Positions 9,276-17,679 are shown, counted from the stretch's first letter. The stretch is 64,000 nucleotides of DNA from UTPRO1 sp031400185 (GCA_031400185.1 JANNPN010000255.1:15985-79984); one strand, 5' to 3'. Translations and numbers: made by a program. The notes: generated by a model from the letters alone, not told the origin.

Positions 9276-9872
9276 GTGATCATCGGGCTCACTGGCGGGA
9301 TCGGAGCGGGGAAGAGCGTCGTCGGTCGGATGCTCGCGGAGCTCGGCGCGTACGTGATCGACACCGACAAGGTTGGCCATCGCGTGTACGCCCCCGGCAG
9401 CGAGGGGTTCGCGCGCATCGTCGAGACCTTCGGCCGAGCGGTCGTCGCGGCCGACGGCACCATCGATCGGAAGAAGCTCGGCGCGACCGTGTTCGCCGAC
9501 GCCGAGAAGCGGGCGGCGCTGAACGCCATCGTGCACCCGCTGATTTTCGGCGAGATCATGCGCGAGATCGCAGAGTGTCGTCACGGCGGTTTCACGGGCC
9601 ACATCGTGCTCGAGGCGCCGATCCTCGTCGAAGCGAAGGGGACCGGCCTCGTCGACCAGATCTGGGTGGTGACCGCGCCACCCGAGGCCGTCCGCGCCCG
9701 ACTCATGACCGACCGCGCGATGTCGATGCCGGAGATCGAGGCCCGCGTCGCCGCCCAACTCGACGACGCCGGCCGCCGCCGCCACGCCGACGTCATCCTC
9801 GAGAATGACGGCGACCTCGAAAGCCTCCGTAAAGTCGTCGCAGCCGCGTGGCGGACCGTGCTCTCGGTTTGA
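9276..9872 (+). CDS. coaE: Dephospho-CoA kinase
   Basis: The 198-residue protein has the P-loop GLTGGIGAGKS at the N-terminus, then the family signature DTDKVGHRVYAPGSEG, IVHPLIFGEI and VLEAPILVEA. It phosphorylates the 3'-OH of dephospho-CoA, the last step of coenzyme A synthesis, in the cytoplasm. The GTG at 9276 is taken as start because the P-loop strand begins there, as in the family; a TTG at 9237 would add a poor 13-residue leader. Downstream, CTCTGCGGT (9888-9896) and ACCGCAGAG (9939-9947) are perfect inverted repeats that may end the transcript. Confidence 0.92.
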   Translation: MIIGLTGGIGAGKSVVGRMLAELGAYVIDTDKVGHRVYAPGSEGFARIVETFGRAVVAADGTIDRKKLGATVFADAEKRAALNAIVHPLIFGEIMREIAECRHGGFTGHIVLEAPILVEAKGTGLVDQIWVVTAPPEAVRARLMTDRAMSMPEIEARVAAQLDDAGRRRHADVILENDGDLESLRKVVAAAWRTVLSV

Positions 9873-9971
9873 GGAAAAGACTGCCCGCTCTGCGGTGATC
9901 GTGAGGCTGCCGCCACGCGACATTCGACGCGTCGCGGAACCGCAGAGATCCCCGACGGATGTCGTATTGCT

Positions 9972-10017
9972 TCAAGATTTGCACGCGTGCTAGTTTCTGA
10001 ACGCGTTCAAATCTTGA
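9972..10017. promoter_or_regulatory. Probable TetR operator
   Basis: TCAAGATTTGCACGCGT (9972-9988) and ACGCGTTCAAATCTTGA (10001-10017) are inverted repeats matching at 16 of 17 positions across a 12-base spacer. Inside lies a perfect 12-bp palindrome, TGAACGCGTTCA (9998-10009). The block ends 2 bases before the ATG of the TetR gene, where autoregulatory operators usually lie. Confidence 0.75.
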
Positions 10018-10019
10018 CC

Positions 10020-10706
10020 ATGAACCTCTTCGAAGAGCACAAAGCAGAGCGCCGCGAACGAATCCTGGCGACGGCCCGCGAGCTCATCGCCGAGCGCGGC
10101 TACGACGGGCTCACCATGCGCGACCTCGCGCACGCGAGCCGCGTGTCGGTGCCTACGCTCTACAACCTCTTCGGCGGAAAGCAGGCGATCCTCCTCGGCG
10201 AGCTCGAATCCACGTTCGCGGCGGTCGTCGCCGGCATCGCGACCGTGCGCACCGGGAACGTCGCCGATCGCGCGCTCGCGACGTGCGATGCCGGCAACGC
10301 CGACCTGCTCGCGGTCCCGCAGTACTCGCGCGAGCTCATCCTGCTCTTCCTCACGTCGGCGGAGACCGCCGATCTCCGCCGCAGCTCGGCCGAGAAGTTC
10401 ACCGCGCTGATGGCCGACATCCTGCGTGACGGGCAGAAGGCGGACGAGATCGAGCCGTGGGTGGACCCGCTCGTACTCTCGCGTCGCATGTTCGCGCACT
10501 ATCAGCTGGCGATGATCGAGTGGGCGCGCGGCGAGCTCGATGCCGAGGCATTCCGCGCCGCCACCCGGTTCGGCATGTGCGTGATGCTGCTCGGCGTCGC
10601 CCGCGGCCGCGCCCGTCGCCAGCTCACGGCCGAGCTGCGGAACGTTCAGTCCACGATGACGAGCGGGCGCCGCCCGAAGGCGCGCGGCCGCAAAGGAGCC
10701 CGATGA
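10020..10706 (+). CDS. TetR/AcrR family regulator
   Basis: The 228-residue protein has an N-terminal TetR HTH: RRERILATARELIAERGYDGLTMRDL, then the recognition-helix region SVPTLYNLFGGKQAIL. The C-terminal ligand domain is not informative. A near-perfect inverted repeat ends directly upstream of its ATG, so autoregulation is likely. Its stop overlaps the start of the Rieske oxygenase gene (ATGATGA), so it probably controls the Rieske, crotonase and HAD-PlsC genes downstream. The ATG at 10020 is preferred over an upstream in-frame start that would run through the operator. Confidence 0.9.
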   Translation: MNLFEEHKAERRERILATARELIAERGYDGLTMRDLAHASRVSVPTLYNLFGGKQAILLGELESTFAAVVAGIATVRTGNVADRALATCDAGNADLLAVPQYSRELILLFLTSAETADLRRSSAEKFTALMADILRDGQKADEIEPWVDPLVLSRRMFAHYQLAMIEWARGELDAEAFRAATRFGMCVMLLGVARGRARRQLTAELRNVQSTMTSGRRPKARGRKGAR

Positions 10707-11890
10707 TGCGCACGACGACGATCGACGGTTGCGATCTCTCCCAGCCGGCCCCCGGCCGCCTGCTGCCACCGCGCGCGTTCTTCTCGCCGGCGGTCTTCGA
10801 TGCCGACATGACGAAGATCTTCGCGCGCAGCTGGGTGCACGTCGCCGATCTTCCCGACCTGCGCACGGCCGGCGACTACGTCACCGCCAAGATCGGTACG
10901 AGCCCGGTCGTGATCGTGCGCGGCCACGACGGCGAGCTGCGCGGATTCCTGAACGTCTGCCCGCACCGTGGAGCCACGCTCGCCGAAGGCCACGGCAACT
11001 GTGGCCGCCAGCTCACGTGCCCGTACCACGCGTGGAGCTTCGCGACCGACGGACGCCTCGTCGGCGCGCCGTCGCGCGAGGAGTTCACCTGCGACTTCTC
11101 GACGATCGGCCTCCTGCCGATTTCGATCGCGACGGCCGGCCCGATGGTCTTCGGATGTTTGGATGCCACGGCGGCGGGACCCTTCGCCGAATGGATCGGC
11201 GAGCTGCCGCACGCGCTCGCGCGCGCCGCCGGCGAGCGCATGGAGCTCGCCTTCGAGTACACCTACGAGGTCGACGTCAACTGGAAGATCTACGTCGAAA
11301 ACGGCCTCGAGGGATACCACGTCGCCGTCGTGCACGATGTCCTGAACGACTTCGTCGAAACGAAGAACGCGCACCAGCACTTCGAGGAGCACTCGAGCTA
11401 CACCCACGCCTTCATCAAGCCGGAGTACCGGCAAATGATCCCCGAGCTGCCGCACCTCTCCGCCGAGGAGCAGCGCTACGTCCGCTTCGGCCACGTCTTC
11501 CCGAACCTGATCCCGGTGATCGCGCCGGCCGAGCTCTCGTATCTCCGCATCGATCCGATCGGCCCGGAAAAGATCCGCCTCGTCGCGCGGAGTTTCGACC
11601 TCGGCGGCGACCTCGCCATTCTTCGCGACTTCCGGAAAGACGCGCTCGACCGCACCAACCAGCAGGACATCGGGGTCGTGACCCGCGTGCAGCAGGGGCT
11701 CCACGCGCACGGGTTCCGCGGCGGTGTCCATTCGGCGTTCCTCGAGAGCCGGATCGGCCACTTCGAGCGCATGGTGAGCCGCGCCCACACGGGCGAGTCG
11801 ATGTCGCTCGCGCGTGCCGGCTACTTCACGCACGAGCAGTTGACGGAGGAGTCCGGACGCCCGCGGGTCGCGGCGGTGGCGAGCGCCTGA
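10703..11890 (+). CDS. Rieske-type ring-hydroxylating oxygenase, alpha subunit
   Basis: The 395-residue protein has the Rieske [2Fe-2S] ligands Cys86, His88, Cys106 and His109 (CPHRG and CPYHAW). The mononuclear iron site appears as Asn193-Trp-Lys, Glu199-Asn, Glu203, His206, His211 and a late Asp322. The bridging acid is Glu, as in the choline-monooxygenase/SRPBCC branch, rather than Asp. It should use O2 and reductant to hydroxylate or demethylate a small organic substrate. No ferredoxin or reductase subunit is adjacent; the nearest ferredoxin is at 18452. The start has an AAAGGAG site at 10692 and overlaps the TetR stop by four bases. Confidence 0.9.
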   Translation: MMRTTTIDGCDLSQPAPGRLLPPRAFFSPAVFDADMTKIFARSWVHVADLPDLRTAGDYVTAKIGTSPVVIVRGHDGELRGFLNVCPHRGATLAEGHGNCGRQLTCPYHAWSFATDGRLVGAPSREEFTCDFSTIGLLPISIATAGPMVFGCLDATAAGPFAEWIGELPHALARAAGERMELAFEYTYEVDVNWKIYVENGLEGYHVAVVHDVLNDFVETKNAHQHFEEHSSYTHAFIKPEYRQMIPELPHLSAEEQRYVRFGHVFPNLIPVIAPAELSYLRIDPIGPEKIRLVARSFDLGGDLAILRDFRKDALDRTNQQDIGVVTRVQQGLHAHGFRGGVHSAFLESRIGHFERMVSRAHTGESMSLARAGYFTHEQLTEESGRPRVAAVASA

Positions 11891-11929
11891 GCTGGTTTGC
11901 GGCGGCGGCGGCGTGGTAACGAGCCGCGC

Positions 11930-12787
11930 ATGACCGCCATTCGCACCGAGACCGAGGCCGGCGTCCGCTCGATCGTCTTCGCGCGTCCCGCCGAGTACAA
12001 TACGATAACGCCGGCCTTCCGCGACGAGCTCGCCGCCGCGAACGACGAGGCCGACGCCGACCGGGCCGTCCGCGTGATCCTGCTGCGGGCCGAGGGCCCC
12101 GCGTTCTGCGCCGGCTACGGTCTCGACTGGTCGACGGTCGCGCAGGCGACCGAGGAGGAGCGCGAGCGGCGCTGGGACTCGGTCGCCGACCTCCGCATGA
12201 TGGGCCGCTTCGTCGAGGTCTACATGAAGCTCTGGTACGCCGCGAAGCCGACGATCGCGGCGGTGCAGGGTTGGTGCATCGGCGGCGGCACCGACATGGT
12301 GCTCTGCGCCGACATCGTGATCGCGGCCGAGGGCGCCACGTTCGGCTATCCGCCGGCGCGCGTCTGGGGCACGCCCACGACGGCGATGTGGGTCTACCGG
12401 ATGGGCCTCGAGAAGGCGAAGCGCTATCTGCTCACCGGCGACGAGATCCCGGCGCCCGAGGCGGCGCGGATCGGCCTCATCCTCGAAGCAGTGCCCGACG
12501 CGGAGCTGCAGACCCACGCGATGGCGTTCGCGCGCCGGATGGCGCGGCTCCCGACGAACCAGCTCGTGATGCTGAAGCTCCTCTGCAACCAGACCGCGGA
12601 GAACATGGGCCTCACCGCGAGCCGGACGCTCGGAACGCTCTTCGACGGGATCGCGCGGCACACGCAGGAGGGCCTCGACTTCGTCTCGCGTGCACAGGCC
12701 GTCGGCTTCCGCGAAGCGGTGCGCGAGCGTGACGATCCCTTTGGCGACTATGGTTCGGGCCCCCGCTCCCGCACCCCCAAGCCCTAG
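11930..12787 (+). CDS. Crotonase-fold (enoyl-CoA hydratase/isomerase family) protein
   Basis: The 285-residue protein has the CoA-binding and oxyanion-hole signatures AFCAGYGLDW and GWCIGGGTDMVLCADI and the typical length. Both catalytic glutamates of hydratases are changed: the residue equivalent to rat Glu144 is Asp122 (GGGTD instead of GGGCE) and the Glu164 equivalent is Pro142 (YPP instead of QPE). Classical hydration is therefore doubtful; another crotonase reaction on an acyl-CoA is more likely. It lies 39 bases after the Rieske gene and 56 bases before the HAD-PlsC gene, in one probable operon. Confidence 0.88.
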   Translation: MTAIRTETEAGVRSIVFARPAEYNTITPAFRDELAAANDEADADRAVRVILLRAEGPAFCAGYGLDWSTVAQATEEERERRWDSVADLRMMGRFVEVYMKLWYAAKPTIAAVQGWCIGGGTDMVLCADIVIAAEGATFGYPPARVWGTPTTAMWVYRMGLEKAKRYLLTGDEIPAPEAARIGLILEAVPDAELQTHAMAFARRMARLPTNQLVMLKLLCNQTAENMGLTASRTLGTLFDGIARHTQEGLDFVSRAQAVGFREAVRERDDPFGDYGSGPRSRTPKP

Positions 12788-12843
12788 CGCAACCTGCCTC
12801 GGTCGTGCGTCGGGGGCGCTTCGTTGGTAAAGGAGCCCGGTCC

Positions 12844-14265
12844 ATGACGCTGCACGCCGAGCTCACGCGCGAGATCGAGGACGGCCCGTCCGGGTCGCAC
12901 ATCGCGGCGTTCTTCGACCTCGACCGCACGCTGCTCGCCGGTTTTTCGGCTGCGCACTTCATCCGCGAGGACGTGCTCGCCGGCCGCATGAGCGCCAAGC
13001 ATTTCGCGCAGACGTTACTCGCCGCGACGCTCTTCCAGCTCCGGCAGATCGGGTTCTCCGGCTTCGTCGGCAGCACGCTGGAGCGCCTCCGCGGCCTCAC
13101 CGAGGACGAGCTCGCGACCCACGCCGAGCACATGTTCATCGAGCACCTCGCCGCCGACGTGTATCCCGAGGCGCGCGCCCTCGTGCAGGCACACCGTCGC
13201 AAGGGCCACACGGTCGCCGTGGTGTCGTCGGCGACGCGCTTCCAGATCGACCCCCTCGCGCGCGACTTCGGCATCGAGCACGTCCTATGCACCGAGCTCG
13301 AGGTGCAGAACGGCAAGCTCACCGGGCGCGTGATCGAGCCGACCTGCTACGGCGAGGGCAAGGCCACCGCCGCGCGGAGGTTCGGCATCCCGCGCGCCAT
13401 CGACTTCGAGCAGAGCTATTTCTACACCGACAGCGAGGAGGATCTGCCCCTCCTCGAGATCGTCGGGAATCCGCGGCCGACGAACCCGTCGGCCCGGCTC
13501 GCAGAGATCGCCGCCAAGCGCGGCTGGCCCGCCAACCGGTTCACGAGCCGCGGGACGCCGGGCGCGCTCGCGGTTCTGCGGACGACGCTCGCGGTCGGCG
13601 CACTGTTCCCGTCGCTGATGTTGGGAGTTCCCGCGGCGGTCTTCGGCTGGAGCTGGCGGCGCGCCATCAACATCGCGATCAATACCTGGGGTGAGCTCGG
13701 CACGTCGCTCGCGGGCATCGACCTCGCGGTGACGGGCGAGGAGCACCTCTGGTCGCGCCGACCGGCGGTCTTCATCTTCAACCACCAGAGCGGCATCGAC
13801 ATGCTGGTCCTCTGTCGCCTGCTGCGGCGCGACATCATCGGCGTCGCCAAACAGGAGGTGCGGCGGAATCCGATTTTCGGGCCGTTCTTCGCGGCCGCCG
13901 GCACCGTCTTCGTCGACCGCGCCAACCACGTGCAGGCGGTGAATGCGCTGAAGCCCGTCGTCGAGTCGATCCGCGAGGGGCTCTCGCTCGTCCTCGCTCC
14001 CGAAGGCACGCGGAGCGCCACGGGCCACCTCGGCCGTTTCAAGAAGGGCGCCTTCCACATGGCGATGGCGGCCGGCGTACCCATCGTGCCGATCGTGCTC
14101 CGCAATACGCTCGACGCGCTGCCGAAGCACGGCATCATCGTACGCGCGGCGACGATCGAGGTCGTCGTACACCCGCCGATCGAGACGGCGGATTGGAAGC
14201 CGGAGAACCTCGACCGTCACATCGAGGAGATCCGCAACCTCTACGTCGAGACCATGGGCGAGTAG
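12844..14265 (+). CDS. Fused HAD-IB phosphatase and PlsC-type acyltransferase
   Basis: The 473-residue protein has two domains. The first 220 residues are a HAD subfamily IB hydrolase, with FDLDRTLLAG as motif I, VVSSATRF as motif II and YTDSEEDLPLLE as motif IV. After a short hydrophobic linker, residues from about 300 form a lysophosphatidate acyltransferase domain with NHQSGIDM (NHx4D), FVDRAN and APEGTRS. PlsC enzymes acylate lysophosphatidic acid at the inner membrane; the HAD domain may dephosphorylate a lipid phosphate. This fusion is also known from mycobacteria. The start is set by an AAAGGAG site 8-14 bases upstream of the ATG. Confidence 0.9.
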   Translation: MTLHAELTREIEDGPSGSHIAAFFDLDRTLLAGFSAAHFIREDVLAGRMSAKHFAQTLLAATLFQLRQIGFSGFVGSTLERLRGLTEDELATHAEHMFIEHLAADVYPEARALVQAHRRKGHTVAVVSSATRFQIDPLARDFGIEHVLCTELEVQNGKLTGRVIEPTCYGEGKATAARRFGIPRAIDFEQSYFYTDSEEDLPLLEIVGNPRPTNPSARLAEIAAKRGWPANRFTSRGTPGALAVLRTTLAVGALFPSLMLGVPAAVFGWSWRRAINIAINTWGELGTSLAGIDLAVTGEEHLWSRRPAVFIFNHQSGIDMLVLCRLLRRDIIGVAKQEVRRNPIFGPFFAAAGTVFVDRANHVQAVNALKPVVESIREGLSLVLAPEGTRSATGHLGRFKKGAFHMAMAAGVPIVPIVLRNTLDALPKHGIIVRAATIEVVVHPPIETADWKPENLDRHIEEIRNLYVETMGE

Positions 14266-14283
14266 CCCGCTCTCGACGCTCGT

Positions 14284-14937
14284 TCAGGCCGCGCGGGCGC
14301 TCAGATACGCGAGGGTCCCGAGCGGGGTCATGCGGTGCTCGACCTCGCGAACGTCCGCGAACCCAGCCTCCGCGATCAATGCCGGCAGCTCCCCACGGAG
14401 GTTGGCGCCGGTCGTCTCGACGCCATCGAACAACCGGAAGCTGAGCGCGGCGAGCTGCATCAGCGCGTTCTGCGGCCGCCCCCAGTCGGCGATGTGCAGC
14501 TCGCCGCCGGGACGCAAGATCCGGCGGACGAGGGCCTCCCGCTTCTGCGCCGTCGTCAGGTGGTGGAGGACGAGTGTCGAGAGCACGCGGTCGAACGATG
14601 CGGGCGCGAGCGGCGGGTCGGTTGCCGAGCCCTCGACGAGCCGGACGTCGGCGCCGGCCGCGGCGACTTTGGCGCGCGCGAGCGCGAGGATGCGCGGGTC
14701 GATGTCGACACCGGTGACGCACGCGTCCGGATGCGCGTCCTTGACGAGGAGCACCAGCGTGCCGGTGCCGCACCCGAGGTCGAGCACGTCGTGGCCGGCG
14801 GCGATCCGTGCTTGGCGGATCAGATCGCGCTTGATCGCGCGTTCGCCGACGAGCCACGCGACGGCGTCGTAGAACGGCGTCAGCCAATCCCTCCCGAGCG
14901 CGGGTACGAAATCCCGCGGCGCCGCGTCGTCTCTCAT
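14284..14937 (-). CDS. Class I SAM-dependent methyltransferase
   Basis: The 217-residue protein has motif I DVLDLGCGTGTLV, the acidic ribose-binding end of strand 2 (GVDIDPRIL) and motif IV VLSTLVLHHL, giving a methyltransf_11/25-type fold. The acceptor substrate is not evident. Its ATG overlaps the stop of the upstream isoprenylcysteine methyltransferase-like gene by four bases, so the two are co-translated. Both end before the HAD-PlsC gene in convergent orientation. Confidence 0.88.
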   Translation of the reverse strand: MRDDAAPRDFVPALGRDWLTPFYDAVAWLVGERAIKRDLIRQARIAAGHDVLDLGCGTGTLVLLVKDAHPDACVTGVDIDPRILALARAKVAAAGADVRLVEGSATDPPLAPASFDRVLSTLVLHHLTTAQKREALVRRILRPGGELHIADWGRPQNALMQLAALSFRLFDGVETTGANLRGELPALIAEAGFADVREVEHRMTPLGTLAYLSARAA

Positions 14938-15542
14938 CCGAGCCTCCCGATGCCCGGGACGAACCGTCCCGTCGTTGCGGCGTAGGTGCGATACGCCTCG
15001 CCGTGCGTACGCAGGAGATACGGCTCCTCGACCGCCCGCACCTGGATCTCGAGTGCGATCAGCAGCGCGACGAACGACGCGACCGCGAGCCAGTTCGGCG
15101 CGAGCAGGACGAGCCCCGTGCTCGTGCAGATCATCCAGGTGTAGATGGGGTTGCGGACCCAGCGAAACGGTCCGTGGGCGACGAGGTCCGTCCGCGCGTC
15201 GGGGTCGACGCCGACCCGCCATGAGCGGCCCATCGCGATCTGCGCCGCGAGCGTGCCGCCGATCCCGACGAGCGTGAGGGCCGTCCCGACGGCATAGCCG
15301 ATCGTCGACGCGGCACCTTCCCAGCCATCGACCCAGCCCGCGAGCTGCGCGCCGGGAGCACCGAGACCGACGCCCACCGCGGCGACGACGAACAGCACGC
15401 CGCCCCACCACTCGACCGACAACGGTCGCCCGGTGATGCCGACGATCCCCGTCGTGCCGGTGTCCCGGTAGTGCAGCGTGGCGCGGAGACCGATCGCGAG
15501 CACGAGGAAGAGCGTGTAACCGACGAGTGCGAGCTGTGGCAT
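14934..15542 (-). CDS. Isoprenylcysteine/phospholipid methyltransferase-like membrane protein
   Basis: The 202-residue protein has about five membrane helices and the ICMT/PEMT C-terminal signature: GPFRWVRNPIYTWM, then a glutamate in VEEPYLLRTHGEAYRTYAATTGRFVP. Members use SAM to methylate lipids, isoprenoid cysteines or related groups within the membrane. ATG 15542 was chosen since the first helix starts five residues later. It is divergent from a TetR gene with a palindrome between them, so that TetR may control this pair too. Confidence 0.85.
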   Translation of the reverse strand: MPQLALVGYTLFLVLAIGLRATLHYRDTGTTGIVGITGRPLSVEWWGGVLFVVAAVGVGLGAPGAQLAGWVDGWEGAASTIGYAVGTALTLVGIGGTLAAQIAMGRSWRVGVDPDARTDLVAHGPFRWVRNPIYTWMICTSTGLVLLAPNWLAVASFVALLIALEIQVRAVEEPYLLRTHGEAYRTYAATTGRFVPGIGRLG

Positions 15543-15571
15543 GACTTGACCTCCCGACCGTCGCCAAGATA

Positions 15572-15599
15572 CGAGCAATTACTCGGATTCGCTACTCGG
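15572..15599. promoter_or_regulatory. Candidate TetR operator in divergent intergenic region
   Basis: CGAGCAATTACTCG (15572-15585) is a 14-bp palindrome with six of seven pairs matching. TACTCGG occurs at 15580-15586 and again as a direct repeat at 15593-15599. The block lies between the starts at 15542 and 15610, so a bound repressor could block both directions. Confidence 0.5.
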
Positions 15600-15609
15600 G
15601 TTTGAGCGC

Positions 15610-16281
15610 ATGTATACCGCACGTCGAAACGAGCAACTTCGTCCGCGAAAACGGCCGGTTCAGGCCCGTTCGCAGCGCACCGTCGACGTCGTGCTGAAGG
15701 CCGCGGCTCAGGTTTTCGCCCGCCGTGGTTACTCCGGCGCCACTACGAACCACATCGCCGAGCGGGCCGGGGTCTCGATCGGCACTCTGTACGAGTATTT
15801 TCCGAGCAAGGACGCGATCCTGGTGGCGCTGCTCGAGGCGCACATCCACGAGGGGGAGGCGGTGCTGGTGCGCGCCGCCGGCGACATCGCCGGCAAGTTG
15901 CTCCCCCTCGCCGGCACGATCCGGCACCTCGCCCGCGCGATGGTCGAGCTCCACGCCCGCGACCGCAACCTCCATCGCGTGCTGTTCGAGGAAGCGCCGC
16001 TGCCACGGCGTTTACGCGAGCTGCTGGCCGCCATGGAGGCACGTATCACCGACCAGGTCGAGATGCTGCTGCGCGCGTCGCCCGAGGTGACGGTCGCGAA
16101 TCCCACGCTCGCCGCCGCGGTCGTCGTGAAGACGGTGGAGGCGCTGACCCACAACCTCGTCGTCCACGGCGAGCGCGGCCGCGACCACGAGATCGACGCA
16201 TACGTGGAGGAGATCGTGCGGCTGGTGGCGAGCTATCTGACGGCCGGTGGCCGAGCGCTGACGGGCGGCGGCCATACGTGA
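15610..16281 (+). CDS. TetR family regulator
   Basis: The 223-residue protein has a TetR HTH near residues 20-65: RTVDVVLKAAAQVFARRGYS, then GATTNHIAERAGVSIGTLYEYFPSKDAIL. A TetR_C-like helical domain follows. It is divergent from the ICMT-like/methyltransferase pair and its stop overlaps the start of a membrane-protein gene, so it may regulate both directions. The helix-turn-helix strongly resembles that of the TetR gene at 38364 (SVGSLYQYFPNKESLL), suggesting paralogy. Confidence 0.9.
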   Translation: MYTARRNEQLRPRKRPVQARSQRTVDVVLKAAAQVFARRGYSGATTNHIAERAGVSIGTLYEYFPSKDAILVALLEAHIHEGEAVLVRAAGDIAGKLLPLAGTIRHLARAMVELHARDRNLHRVLFEEAPLPRRLRELLAAMEARITDQVEMLLRASPEVTVANPTLAAAVVVKTVEALTHNLVVHGERGRDHEIDAYVEEIVRLVASYLTAGGRALTGGGHT

Positions 16282-16874
16282 GCATGCGCGCCGCCCGCGT
16301 CTACCCCATCGCACTCATCGTCTGGTTCTTCGCCGCCTACGCGCTCGGTGACTCGGGCCGGCTGACGCTGCTCGAGCCGCCGGGGCCGCAGGTGATCATC
16401 GCCGTCTTGACGGCCCTCCTGCTCGTCAACAGCGCGATGCTCCCGGGCTTCCGGAGCTGGCTCGCGAGCCTCGAGCTTCGTCGGCTCGTCGCCGTCCACC
16501 TCGCGCGCTTCGTCGGCATCTACTTCCTGGTCCTCTACGGGCGGGGCCAGCTCCCGTACGACTTCGCGGTCAAAGGCGGATGGGGCGACATCCTGACGGC
16601 CACCGGCGCCGTCGCGCTGCTCGTGGTGCCGGGTCTCATTGCGCGTCCGGCCGCTGTGCTCGCCTGGAACCTCTTCGGCTTCCTCGACATCCTCTTCGTG
16701 GTCGCGACTGCGACGCGGCTCGGCACGGCCGATCCGAGCTCGCTCCGGGCCCTCCTGCGCTTGCCGCTCAGCCTCCTTCCGACCTTCCTCGTGCCGCTCA
16801 TCATCGCGACCCACGTCTGGATCTTCGCGCGTCTCTGGAAGGCGTACGTTGAACCGGACCATTCGCTGCGCTAG
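16278..16874 (+). CDS. Hypothetical integral membrane protein, about 6 TM helices
   Basis: The 198-residue product is mostly hydrophobic, with about six predicted membrane helices (for example ALIVWFFAAYAL, VIIAVLTALLLV, FVGIYFLVLYG, LPTFLVPLIIATHVWIF). No catalytic motif is visible and I do not recognise the family. Translation can start at the GTG at 16278, which overlaps the TetR stop, or at the ATG two codons later. It lies in the middle of a TetR, membrane protein and exported methyltransferase operon. Confidence 0.8.
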   Translation: MSMRAARVYPIALIVWFFAAYALGDSGRLTLLEPPGPQVIIAVLTALLLVNSAMLPGFRSWLASLELRRLVAVHLARFVGIYFLVLYGRGQLPYDFAVKGGWGDILTATGAVALLVVPGLIARPAAVLAWNLFGFLDILFVVATATRLGTADPSSLRALLRLPLSLLPTFLVPLIIATHVWIFARLWKAYVEPDHSLR

Positions 16875-16884
16875 TCCCGGCGCC

Positions 16885-17679
16885 ATGCGCTCATACCAAG
16901 TGGCAGTGAGAGTCGTGGTCGTCCTTGCGCTCCTGTGCTCCGCCGCCTGCGTGCGGAGGACCCAGATCCGTCCGCCGAGCAATCCGTACATCAATCTCGA
17001 CACCGCGCGCGCGATCATTCAGGCCCCGGACCGTTCGGCCGATGATCGCGCGCTCGATGCGGGCCGACACCCGGACCAGCTGCTGACCTTCATCGGCGTA
17101 GCGAAGGGCATGCGGGTCGCGGAGATCGGGTCGGGGCTCGGCTACACGACCGAGCTCCTTGCCCGTGCGGTCGGGCCGACGGGCGTCGTCTACGGGCAGA
17201 ACAACAAGTTCATCCGCGAGCGATTCGCCGAGAAGCCGTGGACCGAGCGCCTCACGAAACCGACGATGAAGCCGGTCGTGCGCGTCGACCGCGAGTTCGA
17301 CGACCCGCTGCCGCCGGAGGCGAAGAACCTCGACGCGGTCGTGAACGTGTTGCTCTACCACGACACCGTCTGGATGAAGACCGATCGGGCGTCGATGAAC
17401 CGGGCGATCTATGCGGCGCTGAAGCCGGGCGGGGTCTACGTGATCGTGGACCATTCGGGCCGCGCCGGCACCGGCATTACCGAGACGCAGACGCTGCATC
17501 GCATCGAGGAGAAGGTCCTCCGCGAGGAGGTCGAGGCCGCCGGCTTCAAGCTGGTCGCCGACGCGGGCTTCCTCCGCAATCCCGCCGACACCCGCGACTG
17601 GAGCGCCTCCCCCCGCACCGCCGGCGAACGCCGCGGCACCAGCGACCGCTTCGTCCTGAAGTTCGTCCGCCCCAGCTAG
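16885..17679 (+). CDS. Exported SAM-methyltransferase-like lipoprotein (COG4798-like)
   Basis: The 264-residue protein starts with a hydrophobic signal and a lipobox-like LLCSAAC, followed by a class I methyltransferase fold with motif I VAEIGSGLGYTTELLA, a strand-4 segment LDAVVNVLLYHDT and the post motif LKPGGVYVIVDH. This agrees with the predicted methyltransferases of COG4798, which often carry signal peptides although SAM is cytoplasmic; their substrate is unknown. ATG 16885 gives the signal sequence. It follows the membrane protein gene by 10 bases. Confidence 0.85.
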   Translation: MRSYQVAVRVVVVLALLCSAACVRRTQIRPPSNPYINLDTARAIIQAPDRSADDRALDAGRHPDQLLTFIGVAKGMRVAEIGSGLGYTTELLARAVGPTGVVYGQNNKFIRERFAEKPWTERLTKPTMKPVVRVDREFDDPLPPEAKNLDAVVNVLLYHDTVWMKTDRASMNRAIYAALKPGGVYVIVDHSGRAGTGITETQTLHRIEEKVLREEVEAAGFKLVADAGFLRNPADTRDWSASPRTAGERRGTSDRFVLKFVRPS

